A DNA stretch of 64,000 nucleotides, taken from Umbilicaria muhlenbergii (Eukaryota; Ascomycota; Lecanoromycetes; Umbilicariales; Umbilicariaceae). Location: positions 956,575 to 1,020,574 of the forward strand of contig KK106983.1 in assembly GCA_000611775.1 (NCBI GenBank), read 5' to 3'. Below the pieces are notes generated by a model that was not told where the DNA came from, ran no database searches, and worked only from the letters and a program-made list of their open reading frames with translations. Shown here one piece after another: positions 20,387 to 31,653 of this stretch. The position numbers and the translations under genes are program-made. Every line of letters begins with the position of its first letter. Within the stretch, counting starts at the first letter, position 1.

Positions 20387-21004
20387 CTACTGCAACTCTG
20401 CGGAGGGGGTTGCTTGCTGTTGCGGCTTTTCGACTCGGAAGACTCCGCGCCCTGCGGTCACTGGCTGCTGTAACCGTGCGCTGGGAGACAGTCTTCTGTT
20501 CTTGCGACGACGCTGCTTGGTCTTGTTGATTGCAACTGCGGCTTCAACCGACTCCACCTCTTCATTGTTTTCCTCTTTCAACTGTTGTCGCTGCTGCATT
20601 TGCTCTTCCGGTTCCGGACCTCGGCCGATGTGCTGCTCGACACTCATGGGGGCGCAGTGAATGCGAAACCACTCCTCATTGGCTCCCCTTCCTACGACCC
20701 GGAGGGGATGGAACTCGTCTGGACCGTTGTAGCTTTGGGTGCTCGGGAGGGATTCGATCTCGCAGACCCTGCAGCAGTAAAGGGGGATTTCGTGGATGCT
20801 GAAACCCCGCATTTCCATGTCTTTGGACGGTGCTGGAGTTGAGTTATCCGCAACTTCAGCCTGCAACGGAGCGGTAGAGCTGCGTGAGGAGGTCGCAAAG
20901 GAATGGACCTTAGCCGGCGCTGAGGTATTATACGCGGAACTGGATTCTACTGGCATCATGGCGAATTGCGACATCGACGGGCCGGCTTGACCGGTAGGAA
21001 ACAT
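20387..21004 (-). CDS. Hypothetical small protein
   Basis: An open frame of 205 residues starting at a good ATG. I do not recognise it. The central part (residues about 70-125, IPLYCCRVCEIES then EFHPLRVVGRGANEEWFRIHCAPM) is the only stretch that looks folded, with three Cys near the start. The first 60 residues are Ser/Ala-rich, and the C-terminal 80 are Gln/Glu then Lys/Arg-rich and look disordered, with a basic KQRRRKNRR nuclear-signal-like run. It may be a DNA- or RNA-linked regulatory protein or a gene model missing an exon, since another open frame lies just downstream on the same strand. There is little more to say from sequence. Confidence 0.45.
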   Translation of the reverse strand: MFPTGQAGPSMSQFAMMPVESSSAYNTSAPAKVHSFATSSRSSTAPLQAEVADNSTPAPSKDMEMRGFSIHEIPLYCCRVCEIESLPSTQSYNGPDEFHPLRVVGRGANEEWFRIHCAPMSVEQHIGRGPEPEEQMQQRQQLKEENNEEVESVEAAVAINKTKQRRRKNRRLSPSARLQQPVTAGRGVFRVEKPQQQATPSAELQ

Positions 21005-21824
21005 CGTGGACTTTTGGAAGACGCGATACCTGACTGGAAGGCGTGTCTATTAGCGCGTCGTCTGCGCGGATGTTTGATATCGATATCTCGGTGCGAGCTG
21101 ACGACGTAGGAGCTGAAAGACCGTGACAATAAAACAGAAGGCTGACAGTGCTATCGCCGTCTAAGCTTTTGTTCTGCTTGGGTTATCCCCCTCTGTACGC
21201 ACAGCACTCGCTCGGGTTTGCCACATCACCTGGCTGCACAGTGGCTAGAACCTTCCGAGGATCCTCTCGATTGTTCCTCGCGGCAACGAGGACGCTATCG
21301 GTGGGTGTTAGTCACTGTGTATTGTGCTGATTGGTGGACAGCATGGACTGAGTTCCGATACACGGCAAGGAGACGTGGTTGTCGACGCTGCAACGTGGAT
21401 GAAGCTTAACTGCTCTCTCGATTTGCAAAGAATACACGACGTCCAGATATAGACTTCGGGTGATGCTCTTGAATGAGCACTTCTTAGATGCGGAGATACA
21501 ATCAAGTCTAACACCGCAAGCAAGCGAAAGCGAGTAGATATATATGAAAAGGTAGCAGACGCACTGTTAGTACTCAACTATGCAGAGGGTAGAAGGACTT
21601 CTGAACATATGAGTCTTCTTGTAGGTATTCTGAATCGGAGTGGGTGTTGAAACTACACCATATTCAGCCCAATTTCGCCCTGCAACAGACGTTGCCAAGA
21701 TCAGCTTGACCACAATAGATTTACAGGTGGATCATCACATCAGTCAAAAGGAAAAGGTGCGCTCAAAGTCGAAGCGTGAAATAACTGTATTAGCCTATCA
21801 CATCTAGTATAGACAGCTTCCCTG
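21005..21824. other. Intergenic gap
   Basis: About 820 bases hold the promoter of the small unknown gene and the 3' region of NOP14. I see no convincing gene or RNA; short frames on both strands look random. Near 21440-21560 the sequence is slightly AT-rich. Confidence 0.5.
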
Positions 21825-24710
21825 CTACCTCTTCGCTTTCCTCATCCTCTTTTCCCGCTCATAGGCCTTCGCTTCATGCCCTTCCTCTCCCTGAATCTCC
21901 GCCACAAGGCGTTTGTACTTCTTCTCATACTCTCTATCCCTCTCCATCTTCTCCTTCAAGCTTTCTCTGGCGATGAAGTTTGCATCTTTCCTCAACTCCC
22001 GGAGTGCTCCCTTCCTCTCGCGTTTGTGTTCTGCCTTGAGTTTGCTCATCTCCGCACGCTCGCGATCAGGGTCGTAGTGTTTGCTTGGGTTGTACGACTC
22101 TTCGAACTTAGGGACCGAAGTCTTGATGGCTAGTGGTCGGTGGTTGTGGAGGAGTAATGGACGCCGTGAAAGGCGTGCTTGTTGCAGTAGGTGTTGTAGC
22201 TTGTCAGATGTCCTCTGGATCTTGTCCTGTTGCCAATATATGTTAGTTGCGAGAAACAGTTGGAGCAAAGCCAACATACCTTTGTTGTGATGGGAAGTGT
22301 GCTACTGCAGGCTTTGTTGGACAAATGTCGCAGCACTAAAGTGACAGATTTGAAGATCTCTGAGAAGGCCGACTTTCCAACCCAAAGCTCGGCCATTGCA
22401 TCGAGAATGTTTACGTGCGCATCGATAAGGGCCGTCTTGAGCTCCTCATCCCTTACAACATCCACGCCCTCTTCATGGAGTACGTCCCAGAATTTTAGAC
22501 GTCTGCACTCCTCGACTGAGCCGGTTTCCAGCCGAAGTTTCGATCGAGGCTCATGATATGGAAAATATTGCGGCATTTTGGCCAACTTCGCTGGCGCCAG
22601 AGCACATAAAGCATTGAGAGCGTAACTGACCAGCTCGGGAATGTACCTCTTGGATATTCTTTGGTACTGCAAACACAGCGTTTCAAAGTACGCTCCCGTA
22701 GCAAGCTCGCAGAGATGTTGTGGAATGTTCTGACTCAGATAACGAGCCATGCATAAAGTGGCCGGAGTGACGACCTGATGGAAGTGATCAGACGTTGGGA
22801 AGATGGAAGCGATAGCTGTAAGAATAATGAGATCACCAGGAGCAGGTGCTGTGGGCCGAGTGTCGTGAAGAGACTTCAGATGAGAACGGAAAGCAGAGCT
22901 AATCTCTTCCGGGAAGGACTTTGCTAGAGAGTGTATATGGCGTATTAAAGCCTCCATCACAGAAAATGGTGGATGATCGGGCTTGTTGGCCAGGAAAGCA
23001 ATGTGATCAACTAAGACTCTGGAGAAGACACTAAGTTTGGCTTTGTTGTCTTTCTGAAGCTTGGGATGGTATAATGCCCGTATTCTCTGCACAATAGTAG
23101 GCAGACTGTCGATCGGCGCGTTTTCTGTGATTTGCAGCAGCTCCGCATGGGTCTGCGGACAAGGATAGGTGTATGCCAGGTTCCTTGCTATGTTGTCGGC
23201 CGACGCTGGCCCGCCATTGACCATTGAATGCACCAGCCCTTCTCTGCCAGCATCATCCTTTGATAGAAGGCCTCGAACGAATTCCATGTCTTCTTCGCCC
23301 TCCGATTGACTACCAACAGACCCAGCCGAACTGTTCTCATCCTCCGAGAGCTCTACGTCGGATCCGCTGGCGACCAGATCGTCTTCGATAAAAAAGTCGT
23401 CCTCATCCTCGACATCATTCTGCCTGCTTTCGCCTTGGGCTGGTATACCAGCCCCTAAACCTAGCGACTCTTCCTCATCCTGTGGCACACCATCCTCATC
23501 ACCCTGCAGATCCTCACCCGCTTTGATAGCCTCATCATCGCTGCTGTCTTGTTCGCCTCTCATCCTCCGAAGTCTTTGGTCTTCCAGCTCCTTCAGCCTA
23601 CGCGCCTCTTCCTCTAGCCTCTCTTCCTCTGTCTTTGTTCTCTGTGTGGGTGCTGCCCGCTTATCAAAAGCCATTTGACGTAGCCTCTCGTCGTACTCCT
23701 TATCGGCTTGCAATCGGTCCTTCCCACTGAGCAACGCCGCTCTGTCCGGGTTCATACCCATATCAGCCCGACTTGTATCCTTTGGTGGTGGTGGGGCAAG
23801 TGGCTGTCGCTGGCTACCTTTTAGAAGACTGAAAATCCCTTGCAGGTCCTTATCCAGTTCGGCCCGTAAATCGTCGTCATCCTCCTTCGCCTGCTGGCGT
23901 TCATATTTATGTAGTTTTGATTTCGCCATGACCTCCTTCATAACTTCTTGTTTCGTCTTTTTTCGCTCGGGTCGGACCAAACCATCACCACTGCTAGACT
24001 CTTCCTCTTCATCTTGCGATCCGGACAATCGTCGACGCTTGCGTGAACTAAGCTCCTTCTCTTCATCGTGATCATCCTTGTCTGAAACACCCAAATCGTC
24101 CTCGTTGAAATCGTCCCCGTTTGCCGGTTGGTCGAAAGAAAGAGACTTTCCGAAATGAGTGAGGTCCTGGTCGTCCTCTCCCCCCTCAAGATCAAAGAGC
24201 GAGTCTTTCTTGTGCCCTTTTTGTTTTTCCCTCACATATCTTTCCAGAGCCTTCTCCTCCGGTGTCATGGTGGGGTCGTTTTCACCAAATCTTCGATCCA
24301 GTATACCTCCTACTTTCTTCCGTCGCTGCATCTCCACTAGCAGGGTATGTCGTCGCTATAATACTGAAGCTTAGTTACTTCCAATGACAGACACGAGACG
24401 ATTCAACGCATACGTTCTCTTCCCCCAATCCTTTGGTGACGCCAGGTCGTCCTGTGACCCCTTTCGCCACCCCACCGTTAACGGTCTTGCTATTCGTAAA
24501 CTCATACTTGTTTCTTCGGCTTGGTGCCTTGACCTCGAAAGGGTTGAACTGCTCCCGAATCCCCTGTAGAGCAGCGTTGCGCTGCACCCTCTTGTCTTGG
24601 GAAGCTCCATTCTTGCTCGCTTGCTTTTTCTGCTTCTTCGACTGCTGCGGGCCAACTATGCCTTGCTCCCGCAGCGAAGACTTCAAACGTTTCAACTGCG
24701 AAGGAGGCAT
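21825..24710 (-). CDS. NOP14: Nucleolar small-subunit processome protein Nop14
   Basis: Three exons on the minus strand, 24710-24414, 24355-22280 and 22226-21825, give about 924 residues. Nop14 is a scaffold of the 90S pre-ribosome that binds Emg1 and Noc4 and is required for 18S rRNA processing. N-terminal signature MPPSQLKRLKSSLREQGIVG and REQFNPFE are followed, after the first intron, by RRHTLLVEMQRRKKVGGILDRRFGE and a very acidic middle with basic clusters (RKRRR). The C-terminal half has the helical NOP14 domain and ends in a Lys/Glu/Arg-rich helix. The second splice (TTK|DKIQRTSDKLQ) links exon 3, which would otherwise look like a separate small gene. The ATG at 24710 is used; the frame above it begins only at a GTG. 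It shares a 220-base upstream region with the next gene. Confidence 0.97.
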
Positions 24711-24930
24711 ATTGGTAAGCCCCCGCTGGGGTTTTGCGTTGTTCAGACTCCCCAGACCCACGCCACGAGCTTGTGAAATTTTGGTGATACACGCGATTAA
24801 ATGCAGTTCGGGTTAAAGCTGGCCGAGGTGATAGTGATGCCGCCTTATCCCGTTCCAACCTTCACAGCTCTCCCATCACAGCTCTAAATTAATCGTGGAG
24901 CTCTGCAACAATGAATGCCATGAGCGTACA
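24711..24930. promoter_or_regulatory. Bidirectional promoter region, NOP14 / membrane-anchored gene
   Basis: Only 220 bases separate two start codons pointing apart, so both 5' leaders and promoters share this segment. A CAGCTCTCCCATCACAGCTC direct repeat of a short CAGCTC word occurs near 24866-24886; no factor is assigned. Confidence 0.6.
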
Positions 24931-26261
24931 ATGGAGATCAAGCACCAAGACGCTGTGTTATGGATCACCCTGGGTATGGATCTATAAAGCTCGGGTTTTG
25001 GTCACTCGGCCTAACCGCGTCGTAGGCATCTTTGGTTACTTCGCGGCTCGTGCTGCCCACCAGCAGTTGTTAGCTGTTCGTACAGCCGTGGAGGTTACAG
25101 AGGAAGGAAAGCCACAAGAGCTTATCAACCAGCAAACTGAGAACGGTGAGAGGATTGGCGTTGCACCTCTCTACCCATGAGAACGCTCTGACTGATCTCA
25201 GCGCTCAAACTCGATACTCTCCAACAGCTGGCGGAGGGATCCAACCAAGACATACGAGTAGCGTATGCTTCGAACATGTTCATTGAAGTGAAGCAATGCG
25301 CTGACACTTGCACAGGGCTCTGAAAATCATCACAGAACGCTCAGCTCAAGGTCCTACATTTGATCTTATCCTTCACGACATAGCTGGGAGGGACCTCGAA
25401 CGTAGAGACAAGGCTCTTACTTCTCTGAATTTCCTCTTAGCTAGCCGTGAGCAGACCCCTCTTCCTATGTATTCTTCCAAATCTTAACTCATGGATTTTG
25501 GTGCCATAGCTGCCCGATCCAGTCTCATCAAACGCGAGACCTATGAAGCCATCATCGACTGCCTCTGCAACTTCCTCCCTTCGCATCAAAAATCAAATTG
25601 GCCCGGGAACGAGTACACAAACTTCAAAACTCGCACTCAAGCTGAGAAAGATGCGCTCTTTGTCCTTGAGCGAATCCTCCCCTACAATATGTCTCAGGCG
25701 CTCGGAGCCGGGATTGTCAGCCGCTGGCTAGCCAATTACCCATTTTGTGGGAGTTCAGTTCCCGAGGCCCGCAAGGTTGAAGCAGTGCAACAGCTGAAGA
25801 CATGGAACACGGAAGACACCTTCATGTGCGACATACTTAGAATGATCGATTGTGCACCCGAGGGGCGGAAGGAGCTGCGGAAGCATCACCTTGTGGGCAG
25901 TGCGATTGGGGAGACGGATGACGAAGAGGGTGACACGTTGATGATTGGCGGAGAAGATACAGCAGGGCTGAGCATTGGTAGTATCGCAAGAGGACGTCGT
26001 ATCAGAGAGGAGAGCATTGAAGAACAGGCCTTAAGGAGAAGGAGGAGGGAAGCTATGGTGCTTAGTGAAGGAGGGAGACCGCTTGGAAGGGATGATATCA
26101 TCCAAAGAGACAACGTTGTCAGCGATGAAGACGTGGAGCAGGATTTGGAGCGGCTGATAGAAGATGAGGCCAGAAGAGAGGACGAGGAGCGCGTAGGCTC
26201 ATCAGCAGGTGAACACGATCGGTGGGGTTGGACCCGATGGTTTTTCCAGTCTTCAGCATGA
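24931..26261 (+). CDS. N-terminally membrane-anchored, armadillo-like fungal protein
   Basis: Five exons, 24931-24973, 25026-25145, 25202-25262, 25316-25446 and 25510-26261, make about 368 residues. Exon 1 is chosen because ATG at 24931 keeps frame into AVLWITLGIFGYFAARAA, a single membrane helix at about residues 8-26. The middle (LKLDTLQQLAEGSNQDIRVAAL, LEERRDK-like, SLNFLLAS, FVLERILPY) reads as helical pairs like armadillo or HEAT repeats. The last ~130 residues are charged and Arg/Glu-rich, with a Trp-rich tail (WGWTRWFF). I know it as a conserved filamentous-fungal protein of unknown role, not by a firm name. Splices were picked by phase; all borders are GT-AG. It runs toward the end of ORC3, 189 bases away. 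Confidence 0.78.
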
Positions 26262-26450
26262 TCAAGTCCCACGACGGAAGAGGCTGTGTCAAATCAAAGG
26301 GAAGGCCTGGCTACCTACGATTACGATTAGCGGGCGTTTCAGGCAGTGATACCCAGGGAACAAGAATCGATTGCTTCTAGTGTGGAGAAAGCCTCCATTT
26401 ACTTTCTTCAGACTAGGAATACTAGCGGTGATTGCGTCCCATCAAGCTAT

Positions 26451-28971
26451 CTATAGACCTTTCCACAACAGCTTTGCAAGGTGATCTGTCTTCTTCCTAC
26501 TATTCCTGATCATGCCCATGTACCTCAGCTCCGTAAGTGCTCGGTAAAATTGTGCCCTACCAAAAATTGTTAGCAACGGCCATCTGGTTGAAGCAATTTA
26601 GCGATAAGGGGAGTAGTGTACTCACAGTGCCAACTGCTCATCATCTTCCTGTTGATCACCACCTACAATTGTTTGGAACGCGGACCATAAATCAGAGATG
26701 TTAATCAATGCACCTGACTCCAAATATAGTTGATATAGTATGGCTGTTGGTGGATGAGTAGGAGACAGACCATCGTCGGATGCATCGCAGCAACTACAGC
26801 CAAGATAGTCATGTGGACAGCTCAATGCTCGTTCGATAGCGAATCGCGGCTTTGGCGTGAAGACGTCCCGATATGGTGATTTTAGATCGTATATGAAGCT
26901 CTCGTGGAGCAATAGCTCTTGCGGATTGATCAAGTTGCTTGAAAAGAATTCTCTCAGGATAGCGTCCACATCGTTGACGATTCTGGAATAAGCTGTATCC
27001 TGCTTTGATAGACTGGATTTCTGCTTGCTGAGCTCGACTTTCTGCGCAACAATAGTAGTACGTAGAGACTCATGCCGTATGTCGTGTTCACTCCGTAACG
27101 GAACAGCACCGTCTTTAGATTGTCGGATCAGTTTTGCAAGATCCTGGCGGCTCTTCGTGATTGACAAAGAAGAAAAGCTAGATAGCTTGTCAATCACAGC
27201 GCTCAAATCATCAGATGTCATCTTCTTTACGGAGAGCAGGAGATCTCTTAGTATGGTGGAGGCTAGTAGCTCTCCCGACATTGCCTTGATGTAAAGTTCT
27301 GACCACGGAGTTGGTGTCCTGCTAGGTATGCATGTCTGTATCGTCTCGATAATTCTTAAGCAGTTCACCAAGCTGCGAAGCGCCTCCTGGCCCTGTTCGA
27401 GTTTCTGAACCACAAGACTGTGAAGGGAGCTATCATCGTCGAGCGACCTGCGCACGGATGCAAAATCCTTCCTCTCCAATAAGTTCTCGGCAAAGCTGTG
27501 CACACTTAGTCTCTTGCGTTGGGGTGTAGCGCAGTATGCTTCGCTTACCGTCTGAAGGATGGCAAGTTTCGGATCGCCTCATAATGCTCCCTTTGCAGAG
27601 GGTCGATTGAGCGGCAATACGCAAGAAGATAACTCAGAGGGTTGGCGAAGAAGTGAGCCATGAAAGCATACTGTAACCGCGTCAACGAGACTTAACAGTA
27701 TGATTGAGTGGAGCAACCTATACCTGAAGAGCTTTGATTAATGCGCGAGGACTTTGTAGATGGTCTCTTTGACGCCCAAGCAGTAGCCGACTCAGCTCTG
27801 GTCCTAGCCACAAGGCTTTATGAACATTTGACATAGCAGACTTGAAGATTAGCTGTAGAGTGTCTTCCGCCTGTGCAACATCAAACTTAACGCCCTTCAG
27901 GGATCGGCTGGCCGTCCGTGGTAGCTTGTCTTGAAACAGGTCGACCGAAGTCGCAACTCCAAAGAGTAAGACGAAAGGTATTCGATCTTGCCATGAACTA
28001 CATTCTATCAGTGACCATGGGTGCAAGTAAGTAGATGGCGCACACCTGAGGACGGCAACGAGGTCTGCCAGGAGACTACCTTCCAAGCCTTCGCTATCAT
28101 GAAATGACAAAACTACCCTACGTATCCCGCGTGATTTGGTATGTCGGTGAAGTATCTGCAAGTCGTAATTCAACAGACGCGAACCCTCCAGAGGGATTAG
28201 TCACTTCTTTACCCATTGGAGCCAAAACTTGCCTGGGGACGATCATCCAAAACTCCGTCCTTGCGGCCATCTATGGGTTGAAGAGTCGCATGCTGATTGA
28301 TATGCTTTAAGAGCGTTTTCAGATTGGTAGCCTGGGCAGAATTCACGATGACTACTGTCCCAGCATCCTCATCTGCGATACGCCTGGCAATTGCGTCGAA
28401 TAGCTCATGATGGGCGGCGAAGCTTGGTCCTGCGACTATAAAGCCTGTTGGGATCTTGCCGTCGTACCTGCCATGCAGGGCATCAGCATGACTCAAGACA
28501 GCATCCGAAGGCCCACATACGCTTCAAAATCAATACCATTGACGAAACCGGCCACTTCATTCAGGGTGTTGGCATAGGCATCCTCCAACAAGCCCTGGTC
28601 AAGTTAATAGGTTTGGTCTGCTAAGTTCCACTTGGTAGCATGCGGACCTCTACGAGCTCCTGTTGCTTGCCCCACTGGGTGTCAAATGCATCGTTCCGCG
28701 CCTTTACAAATTCTGGCCCTTCAAGTCCTTCCAACAACGGAATGAACGACACAGTCTTGCTTGGAGGGTGTTGTTGCGAAGCTTTCGAGATCTTCCGGCG
28801 TTTCGCAGGCCGTGTAACCGGCGTCTCTAAGGGCGTGAAGAAGTAGCAACCCTGCAATCAATTAGAAAATCATGTAGACTGTGAGATATCGTAACAAACC
28901 TTGTGCTCTGGATCTCTGTGAGCATCGATCTCCAGAGACCGCAGGTCGGTCGTCTCGCCGCTGGCAGACAT
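26451..28971 (-). CDS. ORC3: Origin recognition complex subunit 3
   Basis: Eight exons on the minus strand: 28971-28900, 28851-28648, 28594-28521, 28467-28233, 28185-27724, 27670-27549, 27504-26626 and 26556-26451; about 717 residues, phases close throughout. Orc3 is a structural subunit of the origin recognition complex. The N-terminal EHKGCYFF, the AAA-like first domain (GFIVAGPSFAAHHELF, VVIVNSAQ), the RIPFVLLFGVATSVDLFQDKL segment and the C-terminal winged-helix stretch (LYLESGALINISDLWSAF, then LTELRYMGMIRNSRKKTDHLAKL) identify it. The fourth intron (28186-28232, minus strand) has a GC donor (CAG|GCAAGT) and a CTAAT branch site before its AG; the other six introns use GT-AG. Like other Orc3 it lacks a working Walker A motif. 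It faces the PPR gene across 150 bases. Confidence 0.95.
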
Positions 28972-29121
28972 CGGGCGATATGCTCCTAGGGAGACGCGCC
29001 TGGCGTTTAGTGGTCTCGCGCAAAAGCACGCTAACAAACAGCAAATGATTTCATCCCGAAATTTCTGTCAAGCTGTAACAATGTTGGTCGGTTTCGGTCT
29101 GTAGGCGCTTTCACTCCATTC
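28972..29121. promoter_or_regulatory. Bidirectional promoter region, ORC3 / PPR gene
   Basis: A 150-base spacer between two divergent start codons. It is the tightest such pair in the window, so the two genes probably share control elements; none is recognised by sequence. Confidence 0.6.
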
Positions 29122-31653
29122 ATGCGTCGTGCGGGTCTACGTACAGCTCGCCAATACAATGTACAGCTAGGCCTTCGCCGCCTACGCTTTTCTTTGCCAC
29201 AAAACCCTGAACGGAGGACCTTCACAGCATGTGGCTCACTCCTCAACGACGATGGGAGGAACGACCCACCAAAAGTACGATGGTACGAGAAACTCTTCGA
29301 GAAGGGCCCTGCGCAGCGGGCTCCCAGCCCCGAGGAGGAAGAGTTGGAAGAGATGGAAGAGCTCAAAGCAAGAATTGCCCAACTAGAAGAGGAGCTACTT
29401 GAGATTCGCGAAGGCCAGACTACGACAATTGGGCCTTTACTGGATCAGCTTTCCGAGGAAGAACGACAAAGGTACTTCAAAGCGTTGAAGGAGGCCTCGT
29501 TGGAGGAGGACAGTGCTGACACAGTGGACGGGACGGTCATTCCCGATGTCGAGGACATCGCCACAGACTTTGGTGACACTATGCAGTATGTTCCACATCA
29601 AGATGATTTAGAGATCCACCTGGATGTGTCTCTTGAGCAGGATATCTATCTACAACGCCTCAATGAATCTTTACGGAAAGCAGCAACGAACACTACAGAT
29701 CATACGTCCCAGAAGAGGCTTTGGAAGTGGTACATACGATGCAAACAAAGCCTACCACCGTTCCTCCATTCGATACCTACCGAATCTTGGGTCGTTCTCT
29801 GGGCGAGCCAGCGCAACGCTCCAGCCTCGAATCTAGATCGAGCTGCCCGCTTGAAAATATTGGCGGAGGACGTTCTGAGCACTGGCCGGATTCTAAGCTC
29901 CAAGCAGCGATTGGAATATATAGATTCATTGCGCCTCGTGGACAGCCTTGATAAGGCTTTGAGCCAGTGGGAAGAAGAGAGAAGCTATCATGAAAAGAAC
30001 GAACAGCTGAGCGAGGATTTTATAGGGCTGGGGATTCGTCTGTATGCTCAACAAGGCGCTCCGCGGAAGGCACAAGATCTTGCGGAAGAACTTTTGAAGG
30101 GACTTGGAGAAAGTAAGATACGATGGATGATCCCTGTCATCGAAGCTTGGATTCACAATGGGGGAAGTGAAAACATCAAAAATGCCTGGGCTCTATATCT
30201 CCGCGTCAAATCACAGATGGAGAGGGACATACGATTGGATGATTATGACAACATCACCATGTGTTTTCTTCGGGCCGGGCAAACAGGCATTGCATTGGCT
30301 GTTTTCAAAGATCTGATGCTCACTGGAAAGGCGTCTCAGTATGAATCGAGGGAGCTATATAAAACGGCTCTGGGCATTGTCGGGAGCCTTCAGTCTGAAA
30401 GTATCAACGTTGCGGGCCTAAACAAAGTGTCCATGACGGCTCTGACGGCTCTGCCCCGGGAATTCCAAAATAAATTCTTCTATGGCAGTTGGATTAAAAA
30501 GCTACTTGGCATGGGTGAAGTCACAGCCGCTGCAACGGTAATCGAGCTCATGTACGAAAGAGGAGTAAAGCCTGATCCGAAGCATATTAACGGCATTATC
30601 GGGGCCTGGCTCCGTAGAGGGAGCGCTGGTGACAGAGGAAAAGCCGAACAACTGGGGTGGGCCATGATCAAGGAGCGCCTGGACATGGTAGCCAAGCGTG
30701 GTGAAAAGAGGGCCGGCTCAGCTGCTTTGAGTGCGACTACAGCTAGTACTCTCCCCACGACGATACCGTCTCATCTCCAGCGCACTGTACCACCAGCAAC
30801 GATCGAGACATTCTGCGTGCTTCTTCTCTACTATGAGCGGCGTGGAATGCTCAAGCAGGTGCAGCAGCTCCAGGAATTCCTTCTCAGGGCTGAGATCCAC
30901 CCGAATTCGTACTTCATGAACCATCTTCTATATGCTGAACTTCGGCGTGGGGACCCAGGTGCCGCCTATAAGATCTATGAGGAAATGTCTCGAACCGTAC
31001 AGCCAGACTTGGAAACCTTTGCCTGCCTTTGGGACTGCGAGAAAGCTCACCTTGATAAATTTGCGATCCACGGCGCGCATGGCTTTCCGGGTCCCCGATC
31101 GGTACTTTGTGACATGTTCAGTTGGTTCTCTCAATTAGGCAAGAGGGCACGTGACAGTGCGCGCCAGGAATTTACCCGCGATCTATATGATCAAATCGTT
31201 CGGTGTATGTGTTTAGCAAAAGATGTGGAAGGCACGATAGTGGTGCTATACGCTTTGAAGAATTCGTTTCTCTTCTATCCTGATCAGGACACGGCGAGGA
31301 TGATCACCATGCAAGTTGCACGCATAGGCTCAGATCCACCTAAGACCACCAGACGTCGCCGCGCCAGGTTTCCAAGCAATCCGCAGAGCAACAGCAACAT
31401 GTCCAAGATTGCTCAGGTGCTGGTACTGTTGACTGAGCAGCGCGCGGAGACATTAGCTCAACGCGGTGTTAAGGTCGAGGAGCTGGACGCATCAGCGCAA
31501 GCAGAGGAGCAACTGTTTCTTTTAGCGGAGTTTCTGAAGGTGGTATTGAGAAGGACGGCGCAGGAGGATAGCTCTCCTGATTCGACAATTAGCAAAGCCG
31601 CATGGGAGATGGGCGTTGGAGGTCTTGACATGTCTGACCCTATCTTGCATTAG
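29122..31653 (+). CDS. Mitochondrial pentatricopeptide-repeat-like protein
   Basis: A single exon of 843 residues. The start (MRRAGLRTARQYNVQLGLRRLRF) is Arg-rich and lacks acidic residues, as a mitochondrial targeting peptide should. An acidic coiled stretch follows (about 70-105, EEEELEEMEELKARIAQLEEE). From about residue 280 to 720 there are degenerate 35-residue helix-turn-helix units: for example DDYDNITMCFLRAGQTGIAL, AATVIELMYERGVKPDPKHI and YFMNHLLYAELRRGDPGAAYKIYEEM, typical of PPR proteins that bind organelle RNA. Similar fungal proteins act in mitochondrial RNA stability or translation; Pet309/CYA-5 is one, but identity with it is not shown. A basic Arg/Pro-rich segment lies near 750. 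It is divergently paired with ORC3. Confidence 0.85.
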   Translation: MRRAGLRTARQYNVQLGLRRLRFSLPQNPERRTFTACGSLLNDDGRNDPPKVRWYEKLFEKGPAQRAPSPEEEELEEMEELKARIAQLEEELLEIREGQTTTIGPLLDQLSEEERQRYFKALKEASLEEDSADTVDGTVIPDVEDIATDFGDTMQYVPHQDDLEIHLDVSLEQDIYLQRLNESLRKAATNTTDHTSQKRLWKWYIRCKQSLPPFLHSIPTESWVVLWASQRNAPASNLDRAARLKILAEDVLSTGRILSSKQRLEYIDSLRLVDSLDKALSQWEEERSYHEKNEQLSEDFIGLGIRLYAQQGAPRKAQDLAEELLKGLGESKIRWMIPVIEAWIHNGGSENIKNAWALYLRVKSQMERDIRLDDYDNITMCFLRAGQTGIALAVFKDLMLTGKASQYESRELYKTALGIVGSLQSESINVAGLNKVSMTALTALPREFQNKFFYGSWIKKLLGMGEVTAAATVIELMYERGVKPDPKHINGIIGAWLRRGSAGDRGKAEQLGWAMIKERLDMVAKRGEKRAGSAALSATTASTLPTTIPSHLQRTVPPATIETFCVLLLYYERRGMLKQVQQLQEFLLRAEIHPNSYFMNHLLYAELRRGDPGAAYKIYEEMSRTVQPDLETFACLWDCEKAHLDKFAIHGAHGFPGPRSVLCDMFSWFSQLGKRARDSARQEFTRDLYDQIVRCMCLAKDVEGTIVVLYALKNSFLFYPDQDTARMITMQVARIGSDPPKTTRRRRARFPSNPQSNSNMSKIAQVLVLLTEQRAETLAQRGVKVEELDASAQAEEQLFLLAEFLKVVLRRTAQEDSSPDSTISKAAWEMGVGGLDMSDPILH

